Assembly (NCBI RefSeq): GCF_037975245.1
Contig: NC_092576.1
Coordinates: 45,357,111 to 45,421,110 of the forward strand
DNA: 64,000 bases
Direction of reading: 5' to 3'
Source of the DNA: Apostichopus japonicus
Lineage: Eukaryota; Echinodermata; Holothuroidea; Aspidochirotida; Stichopodidae
In this document: positions 46,178 to 58,786 of the stretch, piece by piece
Layout of the letters: each line of letters opens with the position of its first letter
Position numbering within the stretch: the stretch's first letter is position 1
Program-made: the position numbers and the translations under genes
Notes under the pieces: generated by a model
What the model saw: the letters and a program-made list of their open reading frames with translations, nothing else
The model's database searches: none
Told to the model about the DNA's origin: nothing

Positions 46178-49100
46178 GTAAAATATGATATACTCCAACA
46201 AACAGTCTTTGCCAAGACTATAGTCTGTGTAATTGAACAATTGAAGTTAACTATACATGTCCTATTTTTATCTGTGGACTATAGGAAGCATGGTACACAA
46301 AAGCCCATGGGAAACATCCTGCTACAGGCTATCTTGAGGAAAGATTGCGCAATATCCGAAAACGATCCCGTGCCTTTGAGAAACAAGAAGCAACACCGAA
46401 AGAAGTAAAGAAGCCTACACCTGTAAAGTTAAACATAAAAACAGATCCAAAAGGTACTAATACCATTATCTTGAACAGTCTACATACAATATACTCAGTA
46501 AGGGATATGGGTCAATTTCTTTTAACTGTGTAGGCTAAGTAACTGATACTCCTACAGCCCCAGTAATTCCTACTGGTATGTAATAAAATCGCATAAAATG
46601 TCATAATGATTTTTCACTATAACAGTCAGGTGCCAAGTTAAGTTGCTTGAACCTTAAACTTAGTATGTAGGTAGCCCTTTGTGAGTATATGATCCCTCTA
46701 TTTTTTCATGGAGGTCCAAGGTCATTTGAGGTCAACAGAGGTAATAGTCTGAAAACCTTGTAACTGAACACAATATTTAAAGGAGTTTAAGTCATTTGCA
46801 ACTTCAAACTCAGTATGTAGGTAGACCTTGGTAAGTAGATGATCCCTATTGAATTTAATGGAGGTCAAAGGTCATTTGAAGTCAAGAGAGGTTAATGTAT
46901 GAAAAGCTTGTACACATGGCCTCAAGAAGCTATAGTTATTTGATACTCAAACTGAGTACATTGGTACCCCTCGGTGAATAGAGCAGACCTGTCAACTCTC
47001 CCGGTTTTACTGGGAGGCTCCCGTTTTTCCAGCCTATCTCACAGGATGAATTAGGAAACTCCCGCTGTTTTAATCCAATCTCAATTCAGCTTTCGTATGC
47101 ACGATAAGACAGGTAGTTCTAAATCGCTTTTTTTTTTAGCAAGGCAAGTTGACAGGTCTGGTTGAGGATCCCTATTGTTTTTCATAGAATTCAAAGGTCA
47201 GCAAACCTGAACAATGTAGGCATCCATCAATCAATGCAAACCCATTGCACCACTGGCCACTTCTGGTCAGCTAAAGGATAAGTTGGAAAATCTTTTATTC
47301 AATGTTGCTTCTCATGTTGTTGAAATTAAAGTAAACTTTCTTTTACTATGGACAGGGAATCACTAAGCCTTTTGGCATTCTGTTTTGATTTTGTTTAACC
47401 TCTGTTAGATGATGAAGAGACTTTGAAAATGATTGAATGGCTGAAGTATAACCACAGTCCAAATGACCAAGTAAAGGAATACATGAGACTCACTCAGGCT
47501 TACATAGCAGCATGGCTTGGACAGAACAGGTTCGATGCAAGTCTCAGCCAATTTATTACGGAATACCCAAGGCTGCTGGATACACCAGGAATGGTATGAC
47601 TGAAATAAGTACCACTTGCCTGCTCCTCTGAGATCATATACCTGATATTCCAGTTAATTATCCCCTCAAAGTGTTGGGTTGTCAATCAAATGCATCTAAG
47701 CTGCTGGGGGTCCCACTTGTTTACCCTCAGTCCACCACAATATTCAATTTGTATATAAACCTTATATACTGGGACACTCATGACTTTCAATAGTGAGGTC
47801 ATGGCTACTTATGAATTTGTAATGTTTAGCTAAAAAACCTGATACTAATAATTTGACAAGCACAGACAACATTGAATTAATACTGGGAAAAGTGCCTGCA
47901 ACAGAGTTGGCCCAAGTTTATGTTGTAATTTAATAAGGGGGATATATTGTCATTATATAGGGAAGGTGGATGCGCACATCTATGAACATGTATGTGAGTG
48001 GGCAGTCATGTATAACTCTCTGATTTTAAATTAGTGTTATGATTTATATGCTATGATTGTATGTTGTTGCATTGCCAAGTCCCGCATCTAGTGATGTTCT
48101 GTCTGATCACACTCTGCACTATGTAACACTTATTCTGTAAGTAATTCCATCAAAAACCTATAAGGTGCTAAAAGGTTTTCAATTGTTTGTTTTTACATTT
48201 CAGATTGAGCAGGATTTCTTACTCCAGTTCTCACCAATTTCATTGAAGGTAGCCTGGACTAGCTCACTTTGTAAAAAAGTTATCAACTATGCTGACTATC
48301 AGAATACCGAATGGCAGAAGAAACTTGGCATAAGTGGCTTTCAAGAAGGTAAACACAAACATATATCAATGATTTAATTATGATCTCAGTAACAAATGGA
48401 TATGGCAAACGGTTCTCTTGTTTATTAACTTGCAAGACATTGTTACCTACATTCCAAATTAAAAAAAAAAAAAAATACAAACTGAATAATTGGGGTACTT
48501 AGACCACAACGATTGAGTTATGCAATTCACTCTGATCGTGGTACCAAGTGCAACAAAGTGGCAAACACTAAATCAGGCTAACTATAAATAAAGCTGCAAT
48601 AGTCAATAATATATAATATTACATCTCAGATGATATGTTGATTAGTGTATCACAATATTTTATTTGCTAATTCATGCAGGGAAGCAAAATCATATCTTGG
48701 CTTTCTTGTTTACTTCATATCATCCTTCTTGTTATGCAGATCATGTACAGAATATTGCTATCCAACTTCTTCCACTGGTGCTTTCATCAGGAAATATCAC
48801 CAATAAACATGGTAAAAAAGTGAGGTCTACCAATCTGGATGCAAGCAGGAGCTTCATTGAAGTCAAACCAGTTGAGTATTTTGCCTTTTTACTATAATAA
48901 GTTTACATATAAGAGGATGTGTATGTATGCACTACTGGGTTCCCACAGGTCACATGATTCCTGGAAATTCATGGGATATGACTATTTTTCTTTTCAGTTG
49001 CGGAAATATGGACATGGTCCTGAAAAAGATTAAGAATTTAAAGATGGGGGGTATCATACTGTATAACACAGTGCGTGTTATTTCATTAGTTCTATTGTTT

Positions 49101-49877
49101 AAGTTTAAAATTAATGCATAAAAAATGATAAATATATTTTCACTAACATAAAGAGTCATGAAAATGAAACATAGGAATCATGGAAAAGTCATGGAAGTTG
49201 GTATGTTCGTAAGTGTGAAACCTTGCACAAGTAAATAACTACAAGATTTCAGCTGTGATTAACTGCTTTCCAGACCATGCCCCAACCCTTTGTTTGAAAT
49301 GTATAGAAGAGATATACAATCAGGAAATCAATCCACTTTCCATAGGTAGGCTGCACAGTTTCCTAGTTTATCTGCTAAAGCCAAGAATTACCCCATTTTC
49401 AGTATACTATTTGTTTGTGTCCTCTGATGCAGGTTGTAAGTTCTTTAGTATGATTGTTGTGGCAGACCCAAGTCTGCAAAGTTATATTATGTTGCAAGGG
49501 ACCATCCATCATCTTTCCTACTGTTCACCATTGTACTCTGTAGTTCATGTTCACATGAATATTAAATCTGCCATGGTAATGATTCAAGTGAAAAGGTTTG
49601 CTAATTATTTAAATTAGTGACAACAGAATTAAGTGTGCATTGAAAGCAGCAATTTCTTTTCTTTCTTCCAAAGGTTGGGACCAATCTTCCTCAATTCATT
49701 GAAGATGAGCTTAAGCAAGATAGAACTCGAAAGCAGCCATTCGTCCTTACATTTGGTGATAGAAGGAATCCGACTCAGTCATTTGTGATCATCGAAGGGG
49801 TTGCTCTGCCAGCTACAGATTTGATTGCAGATTTTGATATTTGTTTCAAATCATTTTATGTGTTTGACATAGCCTAA
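46032..49877 (+). CDS. SAMD3-like protein (partial gene model, six exons)
   Basis: Exons 46032-46177, 46285-46453, 47409-47593, 48204-48348, 48740-48870 and 49674-49877 join in phase to about 300 residues ending in TAA. The C-terminal half, with EYPRLLDTPGM, a low-similarity middle, TRKQPFVLTFGDRRNPTQSF and DICFKSFYVFDIA, matches the layout I recall for SAM-domain protein 3-like and related proteins of fishes and invertebrates (SAM at the N-terminus, conserved FYVFDI end). These are poorly characterised; SAM domains usually bind other SAM domains. The N-terminal exon is missing. The gene is divergent to the DED-LRR gene and could share its promoter. Confidence 0.7.
46285..46453 (+). CDS. SAMD3-like gene, exon 2 of the model
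   Basis: Acceptor TTTATCTGTGGACTATAG, donor GTACTAATAC; phase 0 in, 1 out. It reads EAWYTKAHGKHPATGYLEER, LRNIRKRSRAFEKQ and a Lys-rich tail. The HGxHPxTGYLExRLRNIRKR wording is the linker just after SAM in this family. Confidence 0.7.
46630..47215. repeat. Dispersed tandem repeat (unit about 100 bp), broken by a small MITE
   Basis: Units carry GTAGGTAG(A/C)CCTT(G/T)GTAAGTA, GATCCCTATTG, TTTCATGGAGGTC and AAAGGTCATTTGAGGTCAA. The same unit recurs at 59440-60050. The intronic copy is interrupted at 46985-47160. Confidence 0.8.
46985..47160. mobile_element. Short MITE, about 176 bp
   Basis: CAGACCTGTCAACT at the left and AGTTGACAGGTCTG at the right are perfect 14-bp inverted ends. The interior has CTCCCGGTTTTACTGGGAG. 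It lies within the about 100-bp repeat. The target duplication is not clear. Confidence 0.75.
47409..47593 (+). CDS. SAMD3-like gene, exon 3
   Basis: Acceptor TTTAACCTCTGTTAG, donor GTATGACTGA; phase 1 in, 0 out. It reads (D)DEETLKMIEWLKYNHSPND, YMRLTQAYIAAWLGQN and FITEYPRLLDTPGM. Confidence 0.8.
48204..48348 (+). CDS. SAMD3-like gene, exon 4
   Basis: Acceptor TTTGTTTTTACATTTCAG, donor GTAAACACAA; phase 0 in, 1 out. It reads IEQDFLLQFSPISLKVAWTS then WQKKLGISGFQE. Confidence 0.78.
48740..48870 (+). CDS. SAMD3-like gene, exon 5
   Basis: Acceptor ATCCTTCTTGTTATGCAG, donor GTTGAGTATT; phase 1 in, 0 out. It reads (D)HVQNIAIQLLPLVLSSGNI then SFIEVKP. Confidence 0.75.
49674..49877 (+). CDS. SAMD3-like gene, last coding exon
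   Basis: Acceptor TTTTCTTTCTTCCAAAG; 67 codons plus TAA. It reads VGTNLPQFIEDELKQDRTRK, QPFVLTFGDRRNPTQSFVII, EGVALPATDLIADF and ends FYVFDIA. This is the most conserved part of the family and the firmest exon. The region 49878-51400 downstream shows no further exon and probably contains the 3' UTR. Confidence 0.85.
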   Translation, partial: VGTNLPQFIEDELKQDRTRKQPFVLTFGDRRNPTQSFVIIEGVALPATDLIADFDICFKSFYVFDIA

Positions 49878-51401
49878 CCCTGCCAGTGTCAAACAACCTG
49901 GGAATTCATACAGAAATTCCTCTTTAAGCTTAGTGAAGGGAAAGGAAAGGTTTCGACCTCCCCTTCAGTAAGAAGCCTACGTGCTTTTTTAAGTAGTCAG
50001 TAAGAGAAAAAAGGTACGTAAACAACCTTCTCAAAAGTAGTGTTATGATTTCTTTGGTTTTATATACATCGTAACCTTTTATCGTATAATTTTGTCAAAA
50101 CACATATAAGGGATATGAACATATTTCCTGTAAACCTTGGGCAGTGCAACATTAGTGCAACAATTAGTTGATGGTCATGAACATGATGGGATGATTACAT
50201 GATTTTTTTATTTCATTTACATAATGTGACAACGTTTTTGCTATTTATGTTTGCATGTTATATTACCTTAAACAAGGTTTAAGTTTCATGTGGTATTTGT
50301 TATTGTTAAGTTTAGAGGGACTAAAGAAGCAGAACTGCCTCACAAACAGTGGTGCAAAACTAGTGTTCTTCCATACATCATACATGCACAGCTAGCCAAA
50401 AGCATGACTGATGTACATTTTTTGCCTAAGCAACTGAAGATTTAATACATCATGTAACATATTGGTGGTGCAAAAATATTGGGTGATCATGATCATTCAC
50501 GGTGTTTCCATTTATTGATAATGACTTTTCAGTGATTATAAGTCTTGTACTGTATGTTATAAACAAGCTTTGCCTCATTCAAATCTAACGCTGTTTTGGT
50601 TCAAGAACTACTGAGTAAATTATCACCTTTGGGATATGCTTGCATGATTTTATGAAGTGGCAGCTTGCCATAGGGGCTGTCTTGCCCCACCAACCCTCTG
50701 CAAAACATGTTTGATACATGTCTTGACTTTTGGCCATGACAAAGCCCCCACCAAACATTATGCTTCCCAAAATATTTGATTTCTTACAGCCACCATTGAT
50801 GTACTGGGTCACAATTAAAACAAAATGTCTTCTTTGTATAGCTTATATTTTATACAATTGCTAACTATGAAATGTTTATTTATATTCTTTTGGAAAAAAA
50901 ATAGAAATGCTAGCTAATAATCAAATTACTTCAGTGACTAAGAATTCAAGAAGAGAGTGAGTGCATGCTCTTAGTCTTGATTAACTTAACATTACAAACA
51001 CTGCAGCAACCTAGCTGTGAGATCAACAATTAAAGTCCTTCAAGTAGTACAGAACATATTCCTCAGTGAACTAAAGTTTGCGCACATGAATAAATGATCG
51101 TTTTAGTTAATTATGTCAGGATTTTAAGGAACATTGCTTAGTTTCCAATGATTCGCAATTGGTACATTAGCCTTAGCCTATATTCTTGTGTTCATTATTT
51201 GTTTAGTTTTATGGGTATCACATTACTCTGATTTTTACTGTTACAATGATGTTCTAGTTGGAATAAAACAAAACGATTATCGATAATTATCTGTGAAATT
51301 GCATGCTTTTATTGTAACACCACTTTACGATTTGAATAAATTGATCTTTATAGGAATTGAAGTCTTATGTCATTTCTTTTATAGACTTCCTGCAACTGCA
51401 A

Positions 51402-51671
51402 ATGTAAATTCAGCTTTGACCCATTTATGTGGTCAATTTGTTTGACCCAATCTGCTGGGCTGGTATAGATCCTACTAACCACTGGGTCAAAAGCTCGGTC
51501 CAAGTAGCATATGGGTCAAAGTAGCATATGGGTCAAAATAACCCAGTTCTGGGTCAGACGTCAAATGACTCAAATCCTTAGTCAAATTGACCCAAAGCTG
51601 GGCTGGTGGAGATTCCACTAAGTTGCTGGGTCAAATTTGGGTCAAAAAATGACCCAAGTGTTTTTACAGTG
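51402..51671. mobile_element. 270-bp MITE of TGGGTCAAA repeats, perfect 8-bp target duplication
   Basis: AACTGCAA flanks it at 51394-51401 and 51672-51679. The interior has many direct and inverted copies of TGGGTCAA and TTGACCC. The right end TTTTTACAGTG mirrors the left ATGTAAATTC only loosely. GGGTCAAATTTGACCC-type elements are widespread in metazoans. Confidence 0.82.
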
Positions 51672-52597
51672 AACTGCAACCTTCGACCACATGTCAGCCT
51701 ATCAACCACACTAAGTCAATGGGAAATGTAGCATAACCATCGGTTTGCGAAACAAAATGCTTAGCTTTGTTTACAACTTTCAATTTGCTGGAAATCGGCA
51801 TTTGTTTGGAAGGTATGTCTTAAAGAGGGAATGTTGTATTTTACGAAAAAATACATGATTGAAGGGAAGGGCACCTTCAGCGGAAGCAAACCTGTGTTTT
51901 CTATTTCAGTTGATGGATTACTGGTTTTTCGTCATCATAAAGTCGGTGGCTTGACGTTATTTGCTAAACTATCGCAAATTTTGCGACTTAACTTCTAATG
52001 AATTTGCTATACGGTCCCAGCACTAGGAAGAGGGTAACCACATGTGCTTACTGTATCCTGTTGAATGCATTTCCGTAAACAGCATATTGAAAAGGGCCCC
52101 CCTGATCTTAACAAAAAAGCCTTCGTAAATGCATTAAGGGGGGGGGGGCATGCTTAACTTTTCATTTTCCCAAACAGCCAAAGCCACATCTTAATTTCCT
52201 ACCCTGGTGCTGGATAGATAGGCCCTATGTTGACTAGCTGAGTATAGACTATGTTTAAGCATCAAAAGCTCGTAGTGCAGTATTTGATGCACTAATTTGT
52301 AAATCGATGTTTCTATTTCTCACACTTTGCAAATGGTCATACTTCCCTGCCCACCACCTCCCTTTTCACGTCGACCCTCTTCTTTCCATTTTTTTAACCT
52401 TTCGATGTTTGCCGCAATAAGGGCTCTCAAAAATAATTTAATTTCGCCAGATACTGATATGCCTCTAATCCATATCAGTCACATTAAGCCTAACACTAGG
52501 TTGTTACATTGTAAACAGGTCTCGGAATACCGTCTATATATACAGTATATAACAATATTGGAGTAGTTTCTAGTTGTTATTATTTCTTTACATCAAT

Positions 52598-52650
52598 CTA
52601 TTTTTCCCCGCGAAACTCCAGAGGTGATTTGCTACATACAAAAGGATACC
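52598..52650. repeat. Left partner of a distant inverted repeat (mate at 62893-62942)
   Basis: TTTCCCCGCGAAACTCCAGAGG and AATTTG..TACATACAAA are repeated in reverse complement at 62.9 kb, about 45 bp in all. Between the two lies 10.3 kb made almost wholly of repeats. Confidence 0.7.
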
Positions 52651-53399
52651 TAAGAGCCTTCTATTACAATGAAAGCAAAGGAAACAGAAGAAAATCACAA
52701 CAATTATTGTTTCTATCACAAACTTAATTGCCGATTTCGTATAAACGGGATATATTCTCTTTTTCAAATAATCGGAATTGGCCCGATTATGAAAAAAATA
52801 ATCGGTATTTTTGCATAATCGTTTGAACCCTAGTCATTACTTCTCTTTGGCTTTAATCTTTCATTGGATTCTACCGCAATTTAATGGTCACTCGAAACCA
52901 TATTCATGAACTGTTTTTTTTTTCTTCATAAATTGCAACCGAGCAACTGAAAATCGTATATCTCATAATTCATGATGAAAATAACCGTCATCTATTAGAA
53001 GTTATAATGCGTACGCAATAGGTTTAGGTAAGATTTTATTCTCGTGGTAAAATTGCGTGAGGAGAAACTATCACAAAAATAAGCAAAAATGGATGCCTTT
53101 GGGAGAAATAATTTATGTTTCTACAAATCGTTTTATATTTCCACCGTTTTTACTTGAAAATGAAGAATTTATCACTTCTTCGGTTAAGCTGCAGTTAAGA
53201 ACGGCGTCTATGGGTATGCAATTATGCAATTTTACACACAACTTGAACGTTTCAAACGCATTCATTTCAAAATTCCCCTTATAAATTACTGAACGTATTA
53301 CGTTCTTGCTCCAAAATATATCTATTATCTCATATCTCATTCAACCAATGTAAAGTTACGCCCATCGTATGAACTTATTCTCAAATCAGGACCTCTATG

Positions 53400-54125
53400 C
53401 AAAAGATCTTTATACGGCGACAAATCGTCGTTGTTACGGCATAAGATTGGGTGTTTTAGAGTAGGGGGGGGACACCCTCTACCACCCCTCTTCCACTTCC
53501 CCGGGGGCACTTTTTCGTAGCAGGCGTCAGAGGACCCAGAAAGTAGGCCAGCGGGGAAACTAGATGCGAATTTGACAGGCCATTTTGGCAAACAAATCGT
53601 CGTTGTAACGGCATACAATGGGAGGGGGGGGGGGGGAGGCGGCTCGAGTATAGGGCACACCCTATACCACCCTTTTCTGCTTCCCCGGGGGCACTTTTTC
53701 GTAGCAGGCGTCAGAGGACCGAGAAAGTAGGCCCAGCGTGGAAACTAAATACGAATTTGACAGGCCTTTTTGGCAAAGAAATCGTCGTTGTAACGGCATA
53801 CCATTGGGGGTTTTCGAGTAGAGGAGGACACCCTCTACCACCTCTTTTCCGCTAACCAGGGACACTTTTTCGCAGCGGACGTCAGAGGACCCAGAAAGTA
53901 GGACCTGCGGGGAAACCAAATCGAATTTGACCGGCCATTTTGGCATACCAATCGTCGTTTTAACGGCATACCATGGGGGGTTTTCGAGTAAAGGAGGACA
54001 CCCTCTACCACCCCTTTTCCGCTAACCCGTGGGCACTTTTTTGTTGCGGACCTCAGAGGACCTCGGAAGTTGGACCAGCGGGGAAACCAAATTCGAATTT
54101 GACAGGTCATTCTGGCAAACAATTA
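53400..54125. repeat. Tandem array, four copies of a 171-184 bp unit
   Basis: AATCGTCGTTGTAACGGCAT recurs at 53423, 53595, 53779 and 53950. Each unit continues with a G run, GAGGACACCCTCTACCACC, GGGCACTTTTTCG, GTCAGAGGACCCAGAAAGTA and GGAAAC..AATTTGACAGGCC. Minus-strand open frames across it are repeat products. Confidence 0.9.
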
Positions 54126-54779
54126 AATACGAATATTTATTTACTTATATATATATATATTTATTTATACGAATATCTTGTGATGTGACATGCTTTGTTT
54201 GAGAGAAAAGTTTAACAGGCAAAACAAATCCCAACGAAAATACAAGCGAAATCGCTACGCCGGGCCTATGCTCTAATTTGATCACGTCGGGGTCACCAAT
54301 TTAGGGAAATAAAAACACTCACCCAATTTAGTTAATTAACTGGCATCGGTCGAAACGATTATTAAAACTGGAGTATCGTGAATAAGAATAAAACAATGGA
54401 TAAACGTTCCGTATAGTGAATTTTTAAAAGTAATCCGAATGAAATTACAAACAGTGAAATTTACAGCTGAGCTGAGCGATCGTACCTACGAAGGTGTTGC
54501 ATCAGTAATAGCGAGTCGGCGAGTGTGAGTTAAATATAAGAAACGTATGAACTCAACGAAGAAAACGTTGCTTCTACGATTCTTCCACGTTGTCGCGACG
54601 ATTAACAAAGGAAACCTTTCTACAACGATTCTTCATTCCGAAGAAACGTTGTCGCGACGATTCGGCCGCAAAATAGGGGGCGTATCAGCCGATGGCGAAA
54701 CCGTTACACCCTCTACTAAAAAAAACCCTCATAGTATACCTTTACTACTTCGCATGTTATAAGTACTTACCTTTGTTAT

Positions 54780-55320
54780 GCGTACCTTTACTGTTTAGAT
54801 TTGTTTGCCAAAACAGAATATCATATTCGCATTTAATAACCCCACTTGGACCTTTTTCTAGGCCCTCTCACGCCCGTTGAGACAATTTAGCGGAAGAGGG
54901 TAGTAAACAGTAATCCTCTTTAAAACTCGAAAGCACCCATGTTATCGCGTTATGATGTTTATGTCTTTTTCAAAAATTGTCTTTAAATAGCATTTATTAA
55001 CCCTGATATCCCACATTCTGGGTCCTCTGACGCCCGCTACAACAATACGCCACGGGCAGCTGAAAATGTTCATTAGCCTAGAGAGTGACCCTCCTCTATT
55101 CGAAGACCAAGGGTTCCCATGTTATTGCGTTATAATATTGCTTTGCAAAAAGTATATCGAAATCGCATTTAATTACTCAGCTGGGCTCACTTTCTGGGAT
55201 ACCAGAAGAGGGGTAGTTCAAAGTGTCCCCTCTATCCGAATCCTCCCCTTCCCCCATGTTATCACATTACAATATTTCTATGTTTGCCAAAAGGGGTATA
55301 AAACCCACATTCGATAAACC
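54780..55320. repeat. Diverged inverted copies of the 171-184 bp unit
   Basis: The plus strand here carries TTTGCCAAAA, ATTCGCATTTAATAACCCC, GGGTCCTCTGACGCCCGCTA and CCCATGTTATTGCGTTA, the reverse complement of 53400-54125, in about three decayed units. The spacer (54130-54780) holds AAACGTTGTCGCGACGATTC repeats at 54590-54665. Confidence 0.7.
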
Positions 55321-55683
55321 TGCTGAGCTGTGGCGTCTACAGTTTCAAAGACGTTTCAATTCTGGCACTTATAAACTACCGTTGTCTTTTATCGGTTGCT
55401 GTTAATGCATAGTGTACGCTGCTATTGTCCGCTACTATTGGTTGCCACTAATGTCCGCCCGCTTCAACTTGATAGACAATTGTTCAACGTTACATCGAGT
55501 TGTCCCTGTTCAGTCTCATCTCTAGGTAAGATCGTCTTTAAATTAGTGTTTGCACGGGGTATCCGGGTACCCGCCCGACGCGATACTACCATGTTCCTAA
55601 TGTATTACCCGAATTTTACGCAAAGTGTTATATTTTTTTCGGGGGGGGGGGGGGCAAACCGACGGTTAGGCGGATTTCCCAAT

Positions 55684-55970
55684 GATTTAGTGTGGTGTTA
55701 GTCTACCATGTGGTCGAAGATAACAGCAATAACGAAAGTATTATATGGATATTGTTATAACAGCGTCACAATTTTAGCTAATAAACAAATGGCTAGGCTA
55801 GATTACCCCATCGACTTAATGTGCTGTTAGGCAACCATATGGTCGAACGTAACAGCAATAATGAAAGTATTCCATGGATATCTTATAACTCAACTGCGTC
55901 GCAATTTCAGCGAATAAACAGATGGTTAGGCTTAGTTAAATTTCTCATTGACTTAGTGTGGTGTAAGGCT
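55684..55970. repeat. Host tandem repeat, unit 128-137 bp, third unit split by the 6.6-kb element
   Basis: GACTTA(A/G)TGTG(C/G)TGTTAGGCAA is followed by CCAT(A/G)TGGTCGAA and AACAGCAATAA, at about 55684 and 55812. A third unit starts at 55949, breaks at 55970 and resumes at 62602 (TAAGGCTACCATGTGG). Confidence 0.75.
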
Positions 55971-56350
55971 ATGGAACGCGAAAAGGACCACAACATATGA
56001 TGATGTTTATGATGATCTAATTTAATACGTTCATGTACTAAAAACTTACGATCATGTACTAAACATATACGATGATGTACTAAAAAACTAAGATGCACAT
56101 CAAAACATATACGATGATGTACTAAAAAACTAAGATGTACATCAAAACATATACGATGATGTACTAAAAACGTAAGATGTACATCAAAACATATACGATC
56201 ATGTACTGAAAACTTGTGATGATGATAAAAAAGCGGAAGTTACAAAAAAGTGGCGTATGAATATCCATTTTTGTCGTTTGAATACGCGTATTAATATTCA
56301 TATATGGGGCGGTGCTTATATTGGATGAATACACGGGGTCGCTATTATTT
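55971..56350. repeat. Left terminal inverted repeat with sub-repeats
   Basis: Holds six or so copies of a unit of about 30 bp with GATGTACTAAAAA and ACATATACGAT. Then GTGGCGT and an ATACGCGTATTAATATTCAT palindrome. The mate is at 62250-62601. Confidence 0.85.
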
Positions 56351-56527
56351 TGCTCCCTGGTACGAAGGTTAGTCGCAACGTACGTAGTCATATACTTTCG
56401 TCGAAATAATAATACATGTAATGTTAGGGATAGCCTAGCTTAAGTATGTGTATAGGTCTGCCTTACTTAGCCTACGCGGGATTTTTAAAATAAAACAATA
56501 TACTACTAGTACTACTAGATATAAGAA

Positions 56528-56673
56528 ATGGATTCCCAAGATACTACAGAAAAACGAATAGAGGAGTTTGTTAAAACGGGCTTTACCAATAAGGAAAATG
56601 GCAGATATGCTACATATAACTTTCAGGCCTAAGGCAATGCCTACGTACAGTACAGAGTTTACTTTACTAACAA
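56528..56673 (+). pseudogene. Start of an element-borne gene, interrupted by a stop
   Basis: ATG opens MDSQDTTEKRIEEFVKTGFT then NKENGRYATYNFQA and meets TAA at 56630. The same frame stays open beyond the stop to an excellent donor (ACAA/GTAAGTATG) at 56673. The EEFVKTGFTNKE motif recalls the N-termini of integrase-like proteins of invertebrate DNA elements (GFTNKE), but this is a weak resemblance. Confidence 0.35.
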
Positions 56674-57136
56674 GTAAGTATGTACTACTAGTTCTAGTAT
56701 AGCAATCTGCATGTCGTCAATTGTTCTTGTTTATGTTACAACTGCAGAGGCATTTATACCAATTAGGACCTTTTGGGCATTTGATGGACTATAGTTTTAT
56801 TTGAGCGATGAAATGGCCAATGACCAACAACATTGAATCTGATGTGATGTGATATAGGCAAATGCATAGGCTAGGTTATTTGGAATTTAAAAAAAAAGAA
56901 AATAGAAATATGCCTAACTGCCTTTTATACTGGTCAGTGTACGTGATTGATGAATATGGCACAGTTGTCACCAATGGACCTTAATAGAGAATTAAGTGAC
57001 CTGGGCCATTATTTTTTGCACGAGAGATATGGGTCTCTGAGTTTGAGCCTAGCATTAGGCTAAGCTAGCAGTAGCAATAGCACTCTATGTGCAGTAGTAT
57101 AAAACACCTTCAGAGCACTGCTTTTTCAGTTTCTCC

Positions 57137-57449
57137 ACACTTACTACAGAGCTCTCAACTGACCCCGCAATTCGCGGGTTGGACCTGCATTCTAACACCC
57201 AAACCCGCGCAAGCGTCCGAAAAACCCGCATTGTAATTGTAAAGTATACATAAAAAATTGCATCAAATTTTGACTTAAGTAGCAACCATCATTTATTTAG
57301 CATTTAGCATCATAGAAAAACACATTGCAAATTATTATTCTTCAGTAGGTGCCCGAAAAATTCTCAGCATATTGCCCGATTTTTCACCAAAAATAAGGTT
57401 GGGGGCTGCAGCCCCCCCCCCTCAGCACCCCCGCCTCCTACGCCTATGT
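57137..57449. mobile_element. Possible transposon fragment with GC-rich terminus
   Basis: CAGAGCTCTCAACTGACC at the left resembles CAGACCTGTCAACTCTCC of the MITE at 46985. The right end, with GGCTGCAGCCCCC and CGCCTCCTACGCCTATG, resembles hAT-like termini. No target duplication was verified. Confidence 0.35.
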
Positions 57450-58195
57450 TTAGGGTAGGCCTACCCTTTCTTTGCGGAAATTTTCCTGCACTTGCTCGGT
57501 GTTTTCGAGCTCCACAGACTCAATTATATCATCCATGATTCTCGTGAATTGAGACAGTATAATTATAATGAAGCAAATTTCTAAAATCGTATTTGATCGC
57601 CGTTTAATGTGCTTTGCCTTTAAAGCAGCAATTTGCGTTGATTCTCGAAATTTTCCAATACTAGGATACTATACCAATGACGTAAACTAAGCTAACTGTA
57701 AAGTTTCAACTCAAACTATTCCCGAAAAGTGAAAAAATATTACATTTTCTGGTTTTCGTATTTTGAATCTTTGACTTCGATATACTCCTCCCACTAAATG
57801 AACCTTGTGAATATGTATAACGGAAAAGGTACTTTGAATAGCAAGGTAAACAGTAAACAAAAATCAGCTGAGGAGATGTACGTATTGCGCGAAGGGACAG
57901 TTACGGCATATCTCATTGCATACGATGCCCTAAAAACCCAAGAAAATTCGCCGCTCCGTGAAAATAAAACCTGTTTTGTAGCATGGATACATAAGAGAGA
58001 AAGTGATTGAACCAGCAAGAACTCGATCGGTACGTAACATTCTCTAGAACGATATTGTATCACTCTACTCGGTGTTACATAGGCTAGTTACTGTAGTACA
58101 ATCAGACTCATTAGTGTGTGGTTAGGCCTGAATAACGTTATGTACACGCTGTGAATTGTGCACTAAAAGCAATGTATCCATTAGTGTAGCGCAAT

Positions 58196-58600
58196 GGAGG
58201 CCGTTAGTTTCCGGATCCGTTAGTTTCCTCCCTTGAAAAACGTTAGCTTCCTCCGCTAACAACATGGGAGAAAATAACGTTTTTCAGGAGAGGAAAGTAA
58301 CGTTTCTCATAAGGGAATGCAATAAGGCATACTGGCTAGGCCATGTGGAGATTTAGGTAACTGCTCTGTAGCAAGTGCTTTGCAAAACTGTAGTAATTGC
58401 AATTGATGATTTAGGCGATTTTTATGATTATGTGTGAGTGTAGTAAGTAACCTTTTTATTTTAAGTTTCATTCAACAAGCATATTAGTTTCCTAACCTGA
58501 ATGCGATACTTTACTACCTTGATGTTGGGGAGGAAAGTAACGATTTTAGGAGAGGAAACTAACAGTTTCAGGGGAGGAACTAACAGGTCTAGAAACTGAA
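58196..58600. mobile_element. MITE with GTTAGTTTCC inverted termini
   Basis: CCGTTAGTTTCC, GTTAGTTTCCTCCC at the left is mirrored by GAGGAAACTAACAG and GGAGGAACTAACAGG at the right. A related, palindromic copy lies at 61125-61515. Both are inside the 6.6-kb element. Confidence 0.65.
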
Positions 58601-58786
58601 ACCTAGGGCAACATGCAATGTCTGCTGTTCTATAAATGTTATAGTAAAGTGTACAACCATTCCATGAAAGTGATATATAGCATGTAGTCATATGTCACCA
58701 GTAAATGAGTGCAATACATTTTAGCAGCTGATCCAAAGACACGTTTATAATTTGTAACCTTTTGCTACCTTCTTAGCAACCATCTG

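Noticed and set aside
53337-54122. Series of minus-strand frames with shared wording
   Set aside because: Generated by the 171-184 bp tandem repeat, with frame changes between units.
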